Assembly (NCBI GenBank): GCA_011033025.1 | Contig: WFMF01000594.1 | Coordinates: 1 to 64,000, forward strand | Direction: 5' to 3' | Length of the DNA: 64,000 nt | Origin: Beroe forskalii | Taxonomy: Eukaryota > Ctenophora > Nuda > Beroida > Beroidae | Notes under the pieces: model-generated | The model's database searches: none | Told to the model about the DNA's origin: nothing | What the model saw: the letters and a program-made list of their open reading frames with translations, nothing else | In this document: positions 12,654 through 22,840 of the stretch, one piece after another | Layout of the letters: every line of letters begins with the position of its first letter | How positions within the stretch are numbered: position 1 is the stretch's first letter | Program-made: the position numbers and the translations under genes

Positions 12654-12881
12654 TCAGATTGATCCATTAAATATCCATTGGATCCATTAAACATGTCTAT
12701 TGAACATCAAAAATGGATCTATTGGATCCATTGAACACCATTGGAAAATTTTACTGATGGACATCATGTTCAATGGATGTCCAATGGAAATCCATTGGAC
12801 ATGTACATTGGACATGATAGATCCATGAATGGATCCATTGGACAAAATTAACAACCCTTGTGACACTTTGACCTAATTTTC

Positions 12882-13724
12882 ATGTCAATTTCTATCTAGT
12901 TTACTGTAAGTATTCAATGCCAAGTATTTAACTACAATTTAATCTAGATTTTGTTGTCTTTATTAATTTCAAACTATCTAAATATTGTCTGCTTTATACT
13001 AAACATTATATTTCAATTTAATTCATAGTAAGTTTTCTCTAACAATTTTTAGTTTTGGTGCCACTTACTCACTTAATAAAATAATATTCATGGCAATTGC
13101 CCAATTCTGATGTCTAATATAAACAGGTATTTTTAATCTATTTTATGGTAAGTTTTCACTGAAAACTTTAAAAAGACTTTGGTGCTGCTTATGATGCATG
13201 TCTGATTGAAGCAAACATTGCCTAATTTCCATGCCCAATTAAGCAATATGACCTGATATTTTCTGTCAAGTTCAATCTAGTCCATTTTAAGTTTTCACTA
13301 ACAAGTTTTACAGATAATTTCATCTAGTTCTTAGAGGCAAAGTAGCAAAATATTACCCACTTTATACTCCCCAATATGAACATGTATTTATGCTCTTTTC
13401 AATCTAGTAAATTATTAGTATACAATAGTATATTGTAAGTTTTCACTGAAAGTTGTTGGTGCCACTTGATATGTACTTTTGAGGCAGAATGTTGCCGAAT
13501 TTTCATGCCTGATTTGAACAGTTATTTTAGGTCAATTATAGGTACTCAAGTTTATTGTAAGTATCCCTTGACAAGTTTTACAGACAATTTCTTCCAGTTT
13601 TTTTCTATCAATTCAATTTAATTCAAAATATTGGTCTCTATTATGATATACCCACCAAATGGACATGTGTTTACTTGATTTTCAATTTTGTTTATTGTAT
13701 ATTTTTTCACTGATCATATAAACT
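12882..13724. repeat. AT-rich tandem repeat, second segment
   Basis: Continuation of the array interrupted at 9536. Units alternate between a form containing TTTTGGTGCCACTT and a form containing TTTTACAGATAATTTCATCT. Both start near GTAAGTTTTCACTGA and are spaced about 130-150 bases. Confidence 0.75.
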
Positions 13725-13728
13725 ATAA

Positions 13729-15329
13729 GGACACGTTCAACAAAAACATGTCTGAAATTCAAAATTTCATTTTCAAAAATGTGACAAATTTCACAAAACT
13801 GTCCATAGATCATTTGCCTTGAGTCCTAGAGGTGTCAAAATTTGATACAAGGTCAATAATTGACTATTTATCACATTCCAATTTCTTCTGATAAAAAATA
13901 ATATTTACAGGGCCATTTATGATACCAGAATCACTGTAGTATCATTTTTGGCCCTAGACTAAAGAATTTGCATATATCACTCATGTGAACATTGTGTAGC
14001 CATTTGTGTATCCATAGTGAATGGGATTTCGAAATATGGTCGGCGAGTCACAGGCAAATGGCCATGAAATAATACTAAAGTCACATAGAGGTTTTATGTA
14101 CCTGTATTTCTTAAATCAAGAGGCCATTACAGTGAAACCATTCGGTGTATGGTTATCAAAACACCATAAATTGTTGAGAATATTGCTATGCTATGATATT
14201 GGGGGCTCAAAATTAAATTGTGGCCAATTTTGATACCAATATCACATGATAAACACCTGATCTCATATTCATGTGGAACAAATTTCTGTATTATATGTGA
14301 TTTCTGTATCCATATTCGACCTAGTTTCGTGAGTGTTTAGTTTCTAGTGAAAGATAAATCTATATTATAGCTGAATCTGGATCAAAAATCACTGATCTGT
14401 AAATGGATATATTCATCACATGCCTTACAATACCAATACTTTGGGATTCTTTGGTCAATTATTATCACTTGTAGCGAAATAATGTGATCTGTGTATCATA
14501 AAGTGACTGTTTATCTCATATCAAACAGCAAGTACAGTTTCTGGAAGGAGTTTACTTTCCAAAATATACAGAATATTAACCTAAAATGTCATTGCTGATA
14601 CTGAGATCACAATAAAATGGTTTCACTACAATGGAGGAAATCATGTGTGATTTTTGTATCTTTTTTGACCTTAGATTGAGGGAAAGTTCATTTTATTTGA
14701 TAGGTTAACTTATAAGATGTGAAAAATCATATCATTTTCCATAAAAATACCTTCTGTGATACTTAAAATCACACATTTGTTTCCTTCTATCATTTTATTC
14801 CATCAGTTACAAAGATGTGACCTTTGTATCAATTTTTCGAGTTGAAGTGATTCTCGTGTTGTTTAGCTACCAGCAGATGCATGAAACTATGTGATTAAAC
14901 TGAGAAACCTTAGAAAATGTAGATTGAAGATACTTAAATCACGACATAGAAATGGGTAAATTTTCACGGAAAATGTGTGACTACTGTATCATCTTTGACC
15001 CCAAAGTGAAAATTTTCATTGGAACAAGTATATAAACAATACATCGATGCACTCCTAAAATATTGGCCATTTTCGATGCTCAGCTGCATTTTTACGAGAT
15101 GTAGTATCAATCTGAAAATGTCTTGGATGTGATTTTTGTATCATTTCACTTTAAAACATCATATCTCATGATCTGATGGAGATAGAGTATTCGTGATTTC
15201 AGTATCAGAAAGTTTGGACATCTCTTCTTCATATGAACTTCCCTTACAGTTTTTAAAATTTTGTTTCACATCCTAAAAATGTGCAAAACCAAAAAGAGAA
15301 TTTCAGACATGTTTTTGTTGAACGTGTCC
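13729..15329. mobile_element. 1.6-kb inverted-repeat transposon, copy 1
   Basis: Terminal inverted repeats of about 30 bases start GGACACGTTCAACAAAAACA and end as the exact reverse complement. They are flanked by a 4-bp duplication ATAA (13725-13728 and 15330-15333). A near-identical copy with its own duplication lies at 22841-24445, which fixes both ends. No frame longer than 70 codons is present, so the element is non-autonomous or its coding part is lost. The interior is dotted with the motif TGTGAYNNNTGTATCA in both orientations. Superfamily is not assigned. Confidence 0.92.
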
Positions 15330-15333
15330 ATAA

Positions 15334-16158
15334 GAGGAAATATATGCATTGTCATTGTACTGTAAACTTGTTATTCAAATTAAAATTCAAAATTTAATCT
15401 TACTTTTGTTGTATATTTGAAGCAAAATAGTTTCCACTTATAAACCCCCCCCCCTTAATATGATCATGCATTCATGATTTTAATCTTTTTTGTAAGTTTT
15501 CACTGACAGTTTCAGCACAATTTCAGTACCAATTGATGTGTCTATTTTAGGCAAAACAATGCCCAAATTTCATGCCCATTATGAAAATGTATTCATGTCA
15601 TTTTCAATCTAATAATTTTGGAATATTTCATCAAGTTTTTGTTGTCCACTAATGTCTATTATGGAAGACAAATTGCCCACTTTTTACTCCACAGTATGAA
15701 CATCTATCTATGCTATTTACATTTTTTTCTTATAGCACAGTATTAGTTTTCATTGAAAATTTCACCTAGATTTTGGTGCAGATTGATATCAGGCAAAACT
15801 TTGCTCAGGCAACCCTTTTGTCAGGCAAAACTTAACTGAGTAACTGGTATGAACAGGTATTTATGTCAATTTCAATCTAGGATTTTTGTAAGATTTCACT
15901 GACAAGTTTCACAGAAGATTTCATCTCTAGTCTTTGTCTTTATTTGGGAAAAATAGCAAAATATTTTCCACTTTATTCTTCCACTCTATGAACAGGTATC
16001 TATTTATTTTCAATTTAGTTCATAATTGTAAGTTTTCACTGAAAACTGAACCAAATTTTTGTACCACTTGATGATTGCTTGAGGCACCAATTGCCTAATT
16101 TTCATTCACAATATGAACAGCCATTTGATGGGAATTTCAATCTAGTTTATTGTAAGTT
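15334..16158. repeat. AT-rich tandem repeat, third segment
   Basis: Resumes the array interrupted by the 1.6-kb transposon, with the same GTAAGTTTTCACTGA and TTTCAATCTAG phrases. It includes a run of nine C near 15447-15455. Confidence 0.7.
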
Positions 16159-16162
16159 TAAA

Positions 16163-16369
16163 AAGGGTGGGCGACATCTCATCTCACGACATTTCATCTC
16201 AGGACACTTCATCTCCCTGTCCTGACCCTAACCATAACCCTAACCCAAACCCTACCCCTGACCCTAACCCTGTCCCTAACCCAGACCCTAACCTTTGCGT
16301 AGAGCTGACCTATTGCGAGATAAAGTGTCCTGAGATGAAGTGTCGTGAGATGAAATGTCCGTTCCCCTT
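16163..16369. mobile_element. 207-bp foldback element with telomere-like core
   Basis: The arms carry CATCTCACGACATTTCATCT on the left and its inverted counterpart on the right (GATGAAGTGTCGTGAGATGA). The ends read AAGGG and CCCTT, flanked by TAAA at 16159-16162 and 16370-16373. The middle (about 16220-16292) is a run of CCCTAACC, CCCTGACC and CCCAAACC units. A 76-codon frame crosses it but is only a by-product of the repeats. Confidence 0.8.
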
Positions 16370-16373
16370 TAAA

Positions 16374-16480
16374 AAACAACTTTTTCAGAGAATATAGTCT
16401 AGTTTTCGTCTATCTGAGGCTAGATATTGTCCACTTTATTTTCCGCTATATAAAAATTTTATTTCCAATCTAGTTGCTTA
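16374..16480. repeat. AT-rich tandem repeat, last recognisable unit
   Basis: One further unit of the interrupted array (TAGTCTAGTTTTCGTCTATC, TGAGGC, CACTTTATT) directly follows the 207-bp element. Confidence 0.55.
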
Positions 16481-16554
16481 GTTGATTGTAAATTGTTACT
16501 GTTTTTGTTATTTATGTCATCAATCTAGTTTTAGCTGGAATTTTCATATAGTGT

Positions 16555-16800
16555 TTTGTGTTCTTAATTTTACACTTTTACACTTTTACACACTTTTCTT
16601 ACACACTTACACATTTTTAAACACTTACACATGTCCTGACGAACTTACAAAGTTACAAGCTTTTTGCACACTATTACACATATCCTGACACTCTGACAGG
16701 ATAAACCCCAACCAATAGAAAATTCCAAGTCGAGGAAGTTATGAAAAACTTAGGGTCAGGGTTTGAGTTTGGGTTCTGGGTTAGGGTGTTTGTAAGTGTG
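16555..16800. repeat. ACACTT-rich stretch and second telomere-like patch
   Basis: Short ACACTTTTACAC and ACACTTACAC repeats (16570-16635) face an inverted GTGTTTGTAAGTGTG (16788-16802). Between them lie GGGTTAGGG/GGGTCAGGG-like words. It may be another small foldback unit related to 16163-16369, but no target duplication is visible. Confidence 0.4.
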
Positions 16801-16964
16801 CATACTGCATAATAGACATATTACTTGGTGTCAAGTGATATGTCCATTTAAATGGACATTATTAGTTGAGACCAAAAAGGGAAAAATTCCGATGAAGTTA
16901 AGGAAAAATTTTTCTACTTGTTCCCCTAATTAAATTCTTCATGTAGACATGGGTGCATCTGGCC

Positions 16965-17097
16965 CATTCATTGCAGACGACTCATTTCAAAGAAAGAAGA
17001 TACTTTTCATCCAGGATTTCACGCAGGATATATCAGAGCTATGGACTGATGATATTACTTCCTATATCTTGTTATACCGTGAGTGTTCTACTTTGAT
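16965..17097 (+). other. Exon-like segment opening with ATTGCAG/ACGA
   Basis: An acceptor-like ATTGCAG precedes an open stretch that would read DDSFQRKKILFIQDF and runs to a donor-like GTGAGTG. The acceptor context resembles the exon copies at 18002 and 18905. It lies upstream of the signal-peptide exon, so it would belong to another copy of that locus or be a relic. The function is not recognised. Confidence 0.25.
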
Positions 17098-17308
17098 ATT
17101 AATCTATTCCAATGTTTTCGTGGCACAGCTGTGCAATTTAATTTAAGTTGATGTGCCACTGTAATTTAAGACGTTAAATTATCATATTATAATTATTTCT
17201 AACTGGTACGTGATCATGAGGTTTTGATAAAAATGATGCATTCACACTATCGGCCATTTTCAGGTGACTTGATGACTAATTGCAATACTCCTTGATCTGG
17301 AATCCTTG

Positions 17309-19059
17309 ATGGAATTCATCCTCGCTTCTCTTCTGTCAATTCTCCTCTGTGGACGTTTTGTAAATGGTACGTAATTTATTTTATGTTTCATAAAGGGGAC
17401 ACTGGTATAGTTCCTGACACGTCTTTTTATGCAAAATTATGTTAAACCAATTTCACTCTGCAATTAGAAAAAGGAGGTGTACCAAACTCTTCTTGTACCT
17501 GCTGCTTTTTTATTTTTCACAGATTTTTAGAGTTGAAAATAATTGGATTTAATTCTAATTTTTCAGTTCTATCTTGCTAGATTAATTTGCAAGATACAAA
17601 TTTCAACTCTAAAAGCCTCTTTTGTAGCTGGATTGTGCCGTAACTAGAATCTTGTCACCTCTATTGAGTCACAAGAAAGTAGTAACTTCTATTAAGTGAC
17701 TAGTAAGTAGTCACTTCTATTGAGTCACTAGAAAGTAGTCACACACTTCCAGTTATCAACCGCAAGGCCTTATATGAGTTCCCAACGCAATCTTAAATCC
17801 CAAAAATTATTTATCGGCAAAACAGAATTGTTTAAAAACTGAACAAAACTTTTATACAACTGACCATGTCATAAAGTTGAAACTTGGAATTTGAATTGAC
17901 CAATCAATGATACAGATAGCTAAATGAACATATCTATTCCCCAATTTACATACTTTATCTCCCCTTATTTACTTATCTAGTTTTATTCTATGTCATTGCA
18001 GACGAGCTCTGAACTTCAGGAGTTCAAGTTGGGCAACCTTTTCTTTCGTTACGCTGGAGAAGAGAAATACCTAGACCTGCAGAATGCAGATCTTACCTTG
18101 CAAGTGCTTGGGACCTCACCAAACCTCGCTCCCTGAATTCGTGATTTCATGAATGCCTTCATTTCAAATGTGAGTTGAATTTTCAGGTTTCGTGTGACAA
18201 AATCTTCATTTTGAACGCCTCCATGAATTCAAATGATATTACAAATGCTTGTATTGGCTGTGTACATTCTACAGACTACAGGGCGTCCCAAAACTAATGA
18301 AATCACATTTGAATTAACCAAAATTTTGAAATTGTAACAAAAAACCAGCTTGATTCATTTGTAAGATTTAAGATTCTTAGCAGGTACTTGTGTTTCTCAG
18401 GTAAATGAGGGCTGAGGTTTCCTTGTTACTTATCACTTATCAGGATAGAACGGTTTTCCCGCTTAATTAAAGTCAAATTGAAGTTTCATACAAAATATCA
18501 TATCCCTGGGGTCTGATTTTAGCTGTCCTGCATACTGTCCCGTAATGAATGTGACCGTGGGTTCCTCTCTCGGGGGATATCATAAAATTTTCAAACTAAA
18601 TTCTCAGAAGAACTGAGCATCTAAAGATAATGTCAGATATGAAGTGATAAAGCTCAAAGTTGTTTTGGCTGACTTTTCCGCCAATTCACTTGAAATCACT
18701 GCGAATTCAGGTGAACAAAAATCAAGGTTGTCACATTTACGGGCACTTAAGGTGAAATTCGACTCATCACCTTAATTCATTATACCTTAACTTTCATGTA
18801 ATAAGGTTGTTTAAATAAATGTTCAACACGTTTGTGTCTATTCCCCAATCCCCATATCATATCTCCCCTCAAATATAATTTGATAAAAAATTTATGAATT
18901 GCAGACGAGCCCGAACTCCGGTGCAAATTGCAAGATGCAAGTGGAGAAGTACAAGTGGAGCATCCTTTTCTTTTCTTGGATTCATTAGAGAAGGAAATAG
19001 AAGTGATCCATCGATCTGACCCCACCAAACCTCACTTCCCCGAATTAATGATACCATGA
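17309..19059 (+). CDS. Candidate small secreted protein, two exons (70 aa)
   Basis: Exon 1 (17309-17366) encodes a signal-peptide-like start, MEFILASLLSILLCGRFVN, and ends in phase 1 at a good donor (GTACGT). Exon 2 (18905-19059) begins after TTGCAG, joins in phase to give DEPELRCKLQDASGE, and stays open to a TGA, for 70 residues in total. The mature part is acidic with one cysteine and no recognised domain. A homologous second exon at 18002 lies in the intron and is disabled. A GTGAGT follows the stop closely, so the true splice pattern may differ and a further exon could exist (for example after TTTCAG near 19620). This is a sequence-based model only; no family is recognised. Confidence 0.4.
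17640..17752. repeat. Short tandem repeat (CTATTGAGTCAC)
   Basis: Three to four imperfect copies of a unit of about 34 bp contain CTATTGAGTCACTAGAAAGT, inside the intron of the candidate secreted-protein gene. Confidence 0.7.
18002..18139 (+). pseudogene. Disabled duplicate of the secreted-protein second exon
   Basis: The sequence around 17930-18250 matches 18830-19110: the same TCTATTCCCCAAT intron end, GCAGACGAGC acceptor and start, CAACCTTTTCTTT core, CACCAAACCTC, and GTGAGTTGAATTTTCA after the exon. In the phase set by exon 1 it meets TGA at the fourth codon (GAC GAG CTC TGA). A one-base shift re-opens it (ELQEFKLGNLFFRYAGEE). It is therefore a tandem exon duplicate that cannot replace exon 2 without the shift. 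Confidence 0.5.
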
Positions 19060-19483
19060 CACGTGAGTTGAATTTTCAAGTTTCGATTGTGACAATATTC
19101 TACATTTCGAATGTTTGTATTGCTTGTATTGACTATCGACTGAAATTATTTATTGAAAACAAATTGAGAAAATGATAACTTTACAAGGTAACCCAAGACA
19201 CGTGTCCAAATTTAAGCAGTCAAAATTTTATTTTGCAAAGTGAAATAGCTCAATCTTGATTCGATAGAATCAGCAATGCCATTTTTCAAATGTGTAAGGC
19301 CTGCTCCTAACTCCCAAGAAATGAACCTAACTGGAAACAATTTAGAAGTAATAATATAATTTTATTTTTGAACGTAAATCGGAATATTTAACATCTCAAA
19401 ACACAAAATCATTCTGTGTATTTGCTGTTTCATAAAAATGAGGCTATTTAAAATGTGTTCATGAGTCTTGGGACACCCTGTAT
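18276..19483. repeat. Inverted ACAGGGYGTCCCAA pair
   Basis: ACAGGGCGTCCCAAAACTAA at 18278 is matched in reverse complement by ACAGGGTGTCCCAAGACTCA at about 19480, and similarity continues some 40 bases inward. TACAGGGTGTCCCAA-type ends are common on invertebrate transposons. No clear target duplication is seen, and the interval includes exon 2 of the candidate secreted gene, so two independent insertions are equally possible. Confidence 0.4.
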
Positions 19484-19874
19484 AATGGGCGTATGCCATT
19501 CATGGATATTTTGAGAAATCCGTAAAATTAAAATTCTAATTAAATCATCATAATAATTTATTTACTGAACTGCTCTGTTGAGGTACAGCTTTTGAATAAT
19601 ATTGATAAAAGTTACTTTCAGAGATGATTATGTTGATGTTGTCGACAGAAGAGTCCTTTCGAGTCTGACAGACGACACGACGGCAGATTCAGAGATTGTG
19701 ACTCTTTAATTGCTTTCGGTCGGTAAGAATTTCGACCAAAAGTGGACCAAATCGTGCTCATAAATCTGCGTTATTATATTTTATTACTTATTCTTCTTAC
19801 AAATCATGAAATAAGAAAGTTCCTCGCAGACTAACTATTGAGGATAACTCATAATAACTAGAAATTAGAAAATG

Positions 19875-20965
19875 TTATCTATGCCACGGTTCTCAAAATT
19901 ATATCTCAAAAATAAGCACGTAGACCCTCAATTTTCTGATGGTTACTGAAAGATGATGAACAACCCTGCAAAATTACAGAAAATTTCAATGGTGGGAACA
20001 TGCCAAAATTCGACTTTTGGTCATTTTCGAGCCATTTTCTTCAGTAATTCCTTGCGTTTGACATTATATCTCGAAAATCAGAACATCGACCCTCAATTTT
20101 CTTTATGGTTTCTGAAATATAATGATGAAATGAACATCCCTGCATAATTTCCGAAAATTTCAATGGTGGTAACATGCCAAAATTCGACTTTTGGTCATTT
20201 TTGGGCCATTTTCGTCAGTATTTCCTTGTGTTTGACCTTATCCCGAAAATTAGCACATATACCTCACATTTTCTTGATGGTTTCTGAAAGATAATGATCA
20301 AATAAGCATCCCTGCAAAATTTCAAAATTTCAATGGGGAACATGTCCAAATCGACCGTTTGTCATTTTTGAACCATTTTCGTTGGTATTTCCTCGCGTGT
20401 GACCCTATATATCGAAAAATAACGTAGACCCTCACTTTTCTTGATGGTTATTATGATGGCTACTGAAAGATAACGAACATCCCTGCAAAATTTCAGAAAT
20501 TTCAATGGTGGGTACATGCCCAAATTCGACTTTTGGTCATTTTTGTTATTTCAGTAATTCCCGTGTTTGACATTGCTATATCTCGAAAATCAGAACATCG
20601 ACCCTCAATTTTCTTTATGGTTTCTGAAAGATAATGATAAGATGAACATCCCTACAAATTTTCAGAAAATTTCAAAGGTGAAAACATGCCCAAGAATCGA
20701 TTTTTTGTCATTTTGCACCACTTTCGTCGGTATTTCCTTGCGTTTGGCATTATATCTCAAAAATTAGCACATAAAGCTTCCATTTTCTTGATGGTTTCTG
20801 AAGGTTAATGATCAAATAAGCATCCCTGCAAAATTTCAGAAATTTCAATGGTGGGTACATGCCCAAATTCGACTTTTGGTCATTTTCGAGCCATTTTCGT
20901 CAGTAATTCTTTGCGTTTGACCTTATTTCTCGATAAAAGCACATGGATCCTCAATTTTCTTGAGG
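19875..20965. repeat. Tandem repeat with period of about 170 bp, left part
   Basis: Six or so copies contain the phrases GACCCTCAATTTTCTT, GGTTTCTGAAAGATAATGAT, CATCCCTGCAAAATTTCAGA and TTCGTCAGTATTTCCTTGCG. CTCAATTTTCT-type phrases fall near 19932, 20094, 20265, 20431, 20601 and 20780, giving the period. Short frames inside (for example 19953-20147 and 20567-20767) are the same repeat read twice, not genes. Confidence 0.9.
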
Positions 20966-21745
20966 TAGGCGGACTTTATAGCTAACGGACTTTATAGCTA
21001 AACCGGTCAAAATAGCTGAATTTTGATTTAGCTATATCGTCCGCAGTTCGGACTATTTAGCTAAATCTTTCTAGATGTCCTTCCTCCCCTATCAGTTTTG
21101 GTGTTTAGCTATATAGTCCTCGATTCGGACTATTTAGCTAAATCTGCATCATAGCTGTTCCTCCCTCCCCATTAAATTTATAAGATTTAAGTTAAACGGG
21201 GTTCGGACACTACGGCACAGGACTGTTGAGCACTGGACCCTACGGCACAAGAAACTACGGCACAGGACTCTTGGGCACACTTTTCAGTTTTGGGGCGACG
21301 CTACGGCACACTTTGGTTTTAGAGTGGACTCTGCGGCATATTCTAGGGCACGGTTGCAGTTAGGGTGGTCATCTGGTTAACAGCTGTGAATCGCTACACC
21401 GACACGGGATCATGTGGTCTGGTTAGGTGGAATCGTACGGTTTGATCAGCCATGGCGAAGCATAGAGCATTATACCCATACCGAGGAAGGCATTCAACCT
21501 ATACTGAGGAACAATAAGGTCAGATTTAGCTATATCGTCCGCAGTTCGGACTATTCAGCTAACGGACTAAATATCAGATTTAGGACTTTATATTAAATCC
21601 ACAGAATAATTTAGCTATATAGTCCTACAATCAACAAGAAAGATTTAGGACTATATGGCTAAATTATTCTGTGAATTCTTATAAATCTAGCTCAAATTCA
21701 ATCCGTTAATGGCAGGCACAATCGACAATCTGTAAATCTGACTGT
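20966..21745. mobile_element. Insertion of about 780 bp inside the 170-bp repeat
   Basis: The repeat breaks off after TCAATTTTCTTGA and resumes at ACAATGATAAGATGAACATC. The interior holds several palindromes joining TTTAGCTATAT, GTCCGCAGTTCGGAC and TATTTAGCTAAA, and a cluster of CTACGGCACA words at 21200-21310. No terminal inverted repeat or target duplication was identified and no protein is recognised. Confidence 0.6.
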
Positions 21746-22200
21746 AGACAATGATAAGATGAACATCCTACAAATTTTTCAGAAAATTTAACGGTGCTGA
21801 CATGCCCAAGAATCGATTTTGTCATTTTGAACCACTTTCGTCAGTATTTCCCTGCGTTTGGCATTATATCTCAAAAATTAGCACAAACCTCCCATTTTTC
21901 TTGAGTTTCTGAAGGATAATGATCAAATAAGAATCCTAAAATTTCAGAAAATTTCTATGGCGGGAACATGCCCAAAATCGACTTTTGTCATTTTGAACCA
22001 CTTTCGTTAGCATTTCCTTGCGTGTGATTATATCTCGAAAAAAGCACATAGATCCTCAATTTTCTTGGTGGTTTCTGAAAGATTATGATAAGATGAACAT
22101 CCTAAAATTTTCAGAAAATCTCAATGGTGAAAAATGCCAAAATCAGATTTTGTCATTTTGGACCACCACTTTTCGGTATTTCCATGCGTTTGACAAAACT
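21746..22200. repeat. Tandem repeat with period of about 170 bp, right part
   Basis: Two to three more copies of the repeat seen at 19875-20965, with the same CATGCCCAAAATCGACTTTT and TTCGTCAGTATTTCC phrases, slightly more diverged. Confidence 0.85.
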
Positions 22201-22836
22201 AAAAAAGGTCTCGGGGTAAAGCGAAAGGTTCCCCAACAAATACCCTCTGAGAACAAATAAAAAAAGACACTTCTACATTATCCTACTCCCAAAAATTTCC
22301 CTGCGCAAAAAACAATAGTTTTTACTCATCATTCCCCACTAAATAATCAAATGACCACAAACCCATCTAGTTTTTTTAGCTCCATTCTAAAAAATTAGTT
22401 TTATATAAAAAAACAGTTAAAGGACCCAACACAGGTAGGTAAAGGGAGGGGGACAATCAGGGGGCAGGGTTATCATACGGATCAATCAGAGGCGGGGTTA
22501 CGTGTTGGGACACTGCATATGTTAATATATTATTTACTTATTTACATGTGCCGGCCTGAAGGGCTAAAGAGGGTTAGAAGTTGTAATTTTAACGGAAAAA
22601 TAAAATTTTACAAACATAATATGACGATCACTGAAACGGCCTACGAGTGTTACGTTTTAATTATAAGAATCAGAAAATTACCATGGAACCTATACGATAA
22701 ATGGAAATATTTAGAAATAAGTCAATAAATCATCGTATGCATAAATTATGTGCAGAGCCTTGATTAATGAAACAACATGTTATTAATCTTTTACAACGCT
22801 TAAAACCAACTTCTCAACAAGTTAATAATATGTAAC
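22201..22836. other. No recognisable feature
   Basis: AT-rich DNA with short A runs. Short open frames such as 22519-22728 have no recognisable motif. Confidence 0.5.
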
Positions 22837-22840
22837 ATTA

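Larger units (their letters stand above)
9545..12873. mobile_element. 3.3-kb foldback/TIR element carrying a reverse transcriptase
   Basis: The ends are inverted repeats: the left end begins GGTAAAAGTGTCACA and the right end, reverse complemented, begins GGTCAAAGTGTCACA. Similarity between the arms continues for about 215 bases (9545-9760 against 12655-12873) and consists largely of repeated TCCAATGGATCCATTGGA words. The element is flanked by an exact 8-bp duplication, TAATTTTC, at 9537-9544 and 12874-12881, and the flanks rejoin into the host tandem repeat. An 8-bp duplication fits hAT, Merlin or P-like transposases, but no transposase is seen. The interior holds a nested palindrome (9768-10112) and a broken minus-strand LINE. 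Non-autonomous mobilisation with the LINE as passenger is inference. Confidence 0.85.

Noticed and set aside
14021-14233. 70-codon frame inside the 1.6-kb transposon
   Set aside because: The second copy has a shifted, different frame at this place, so the protein sequence is not conserved.
16167-16397. 76-codon frame rich in Pro-Asn-Pro
   Set aside because: It is the telomere-like core and arms of the 207-bp foldback element.
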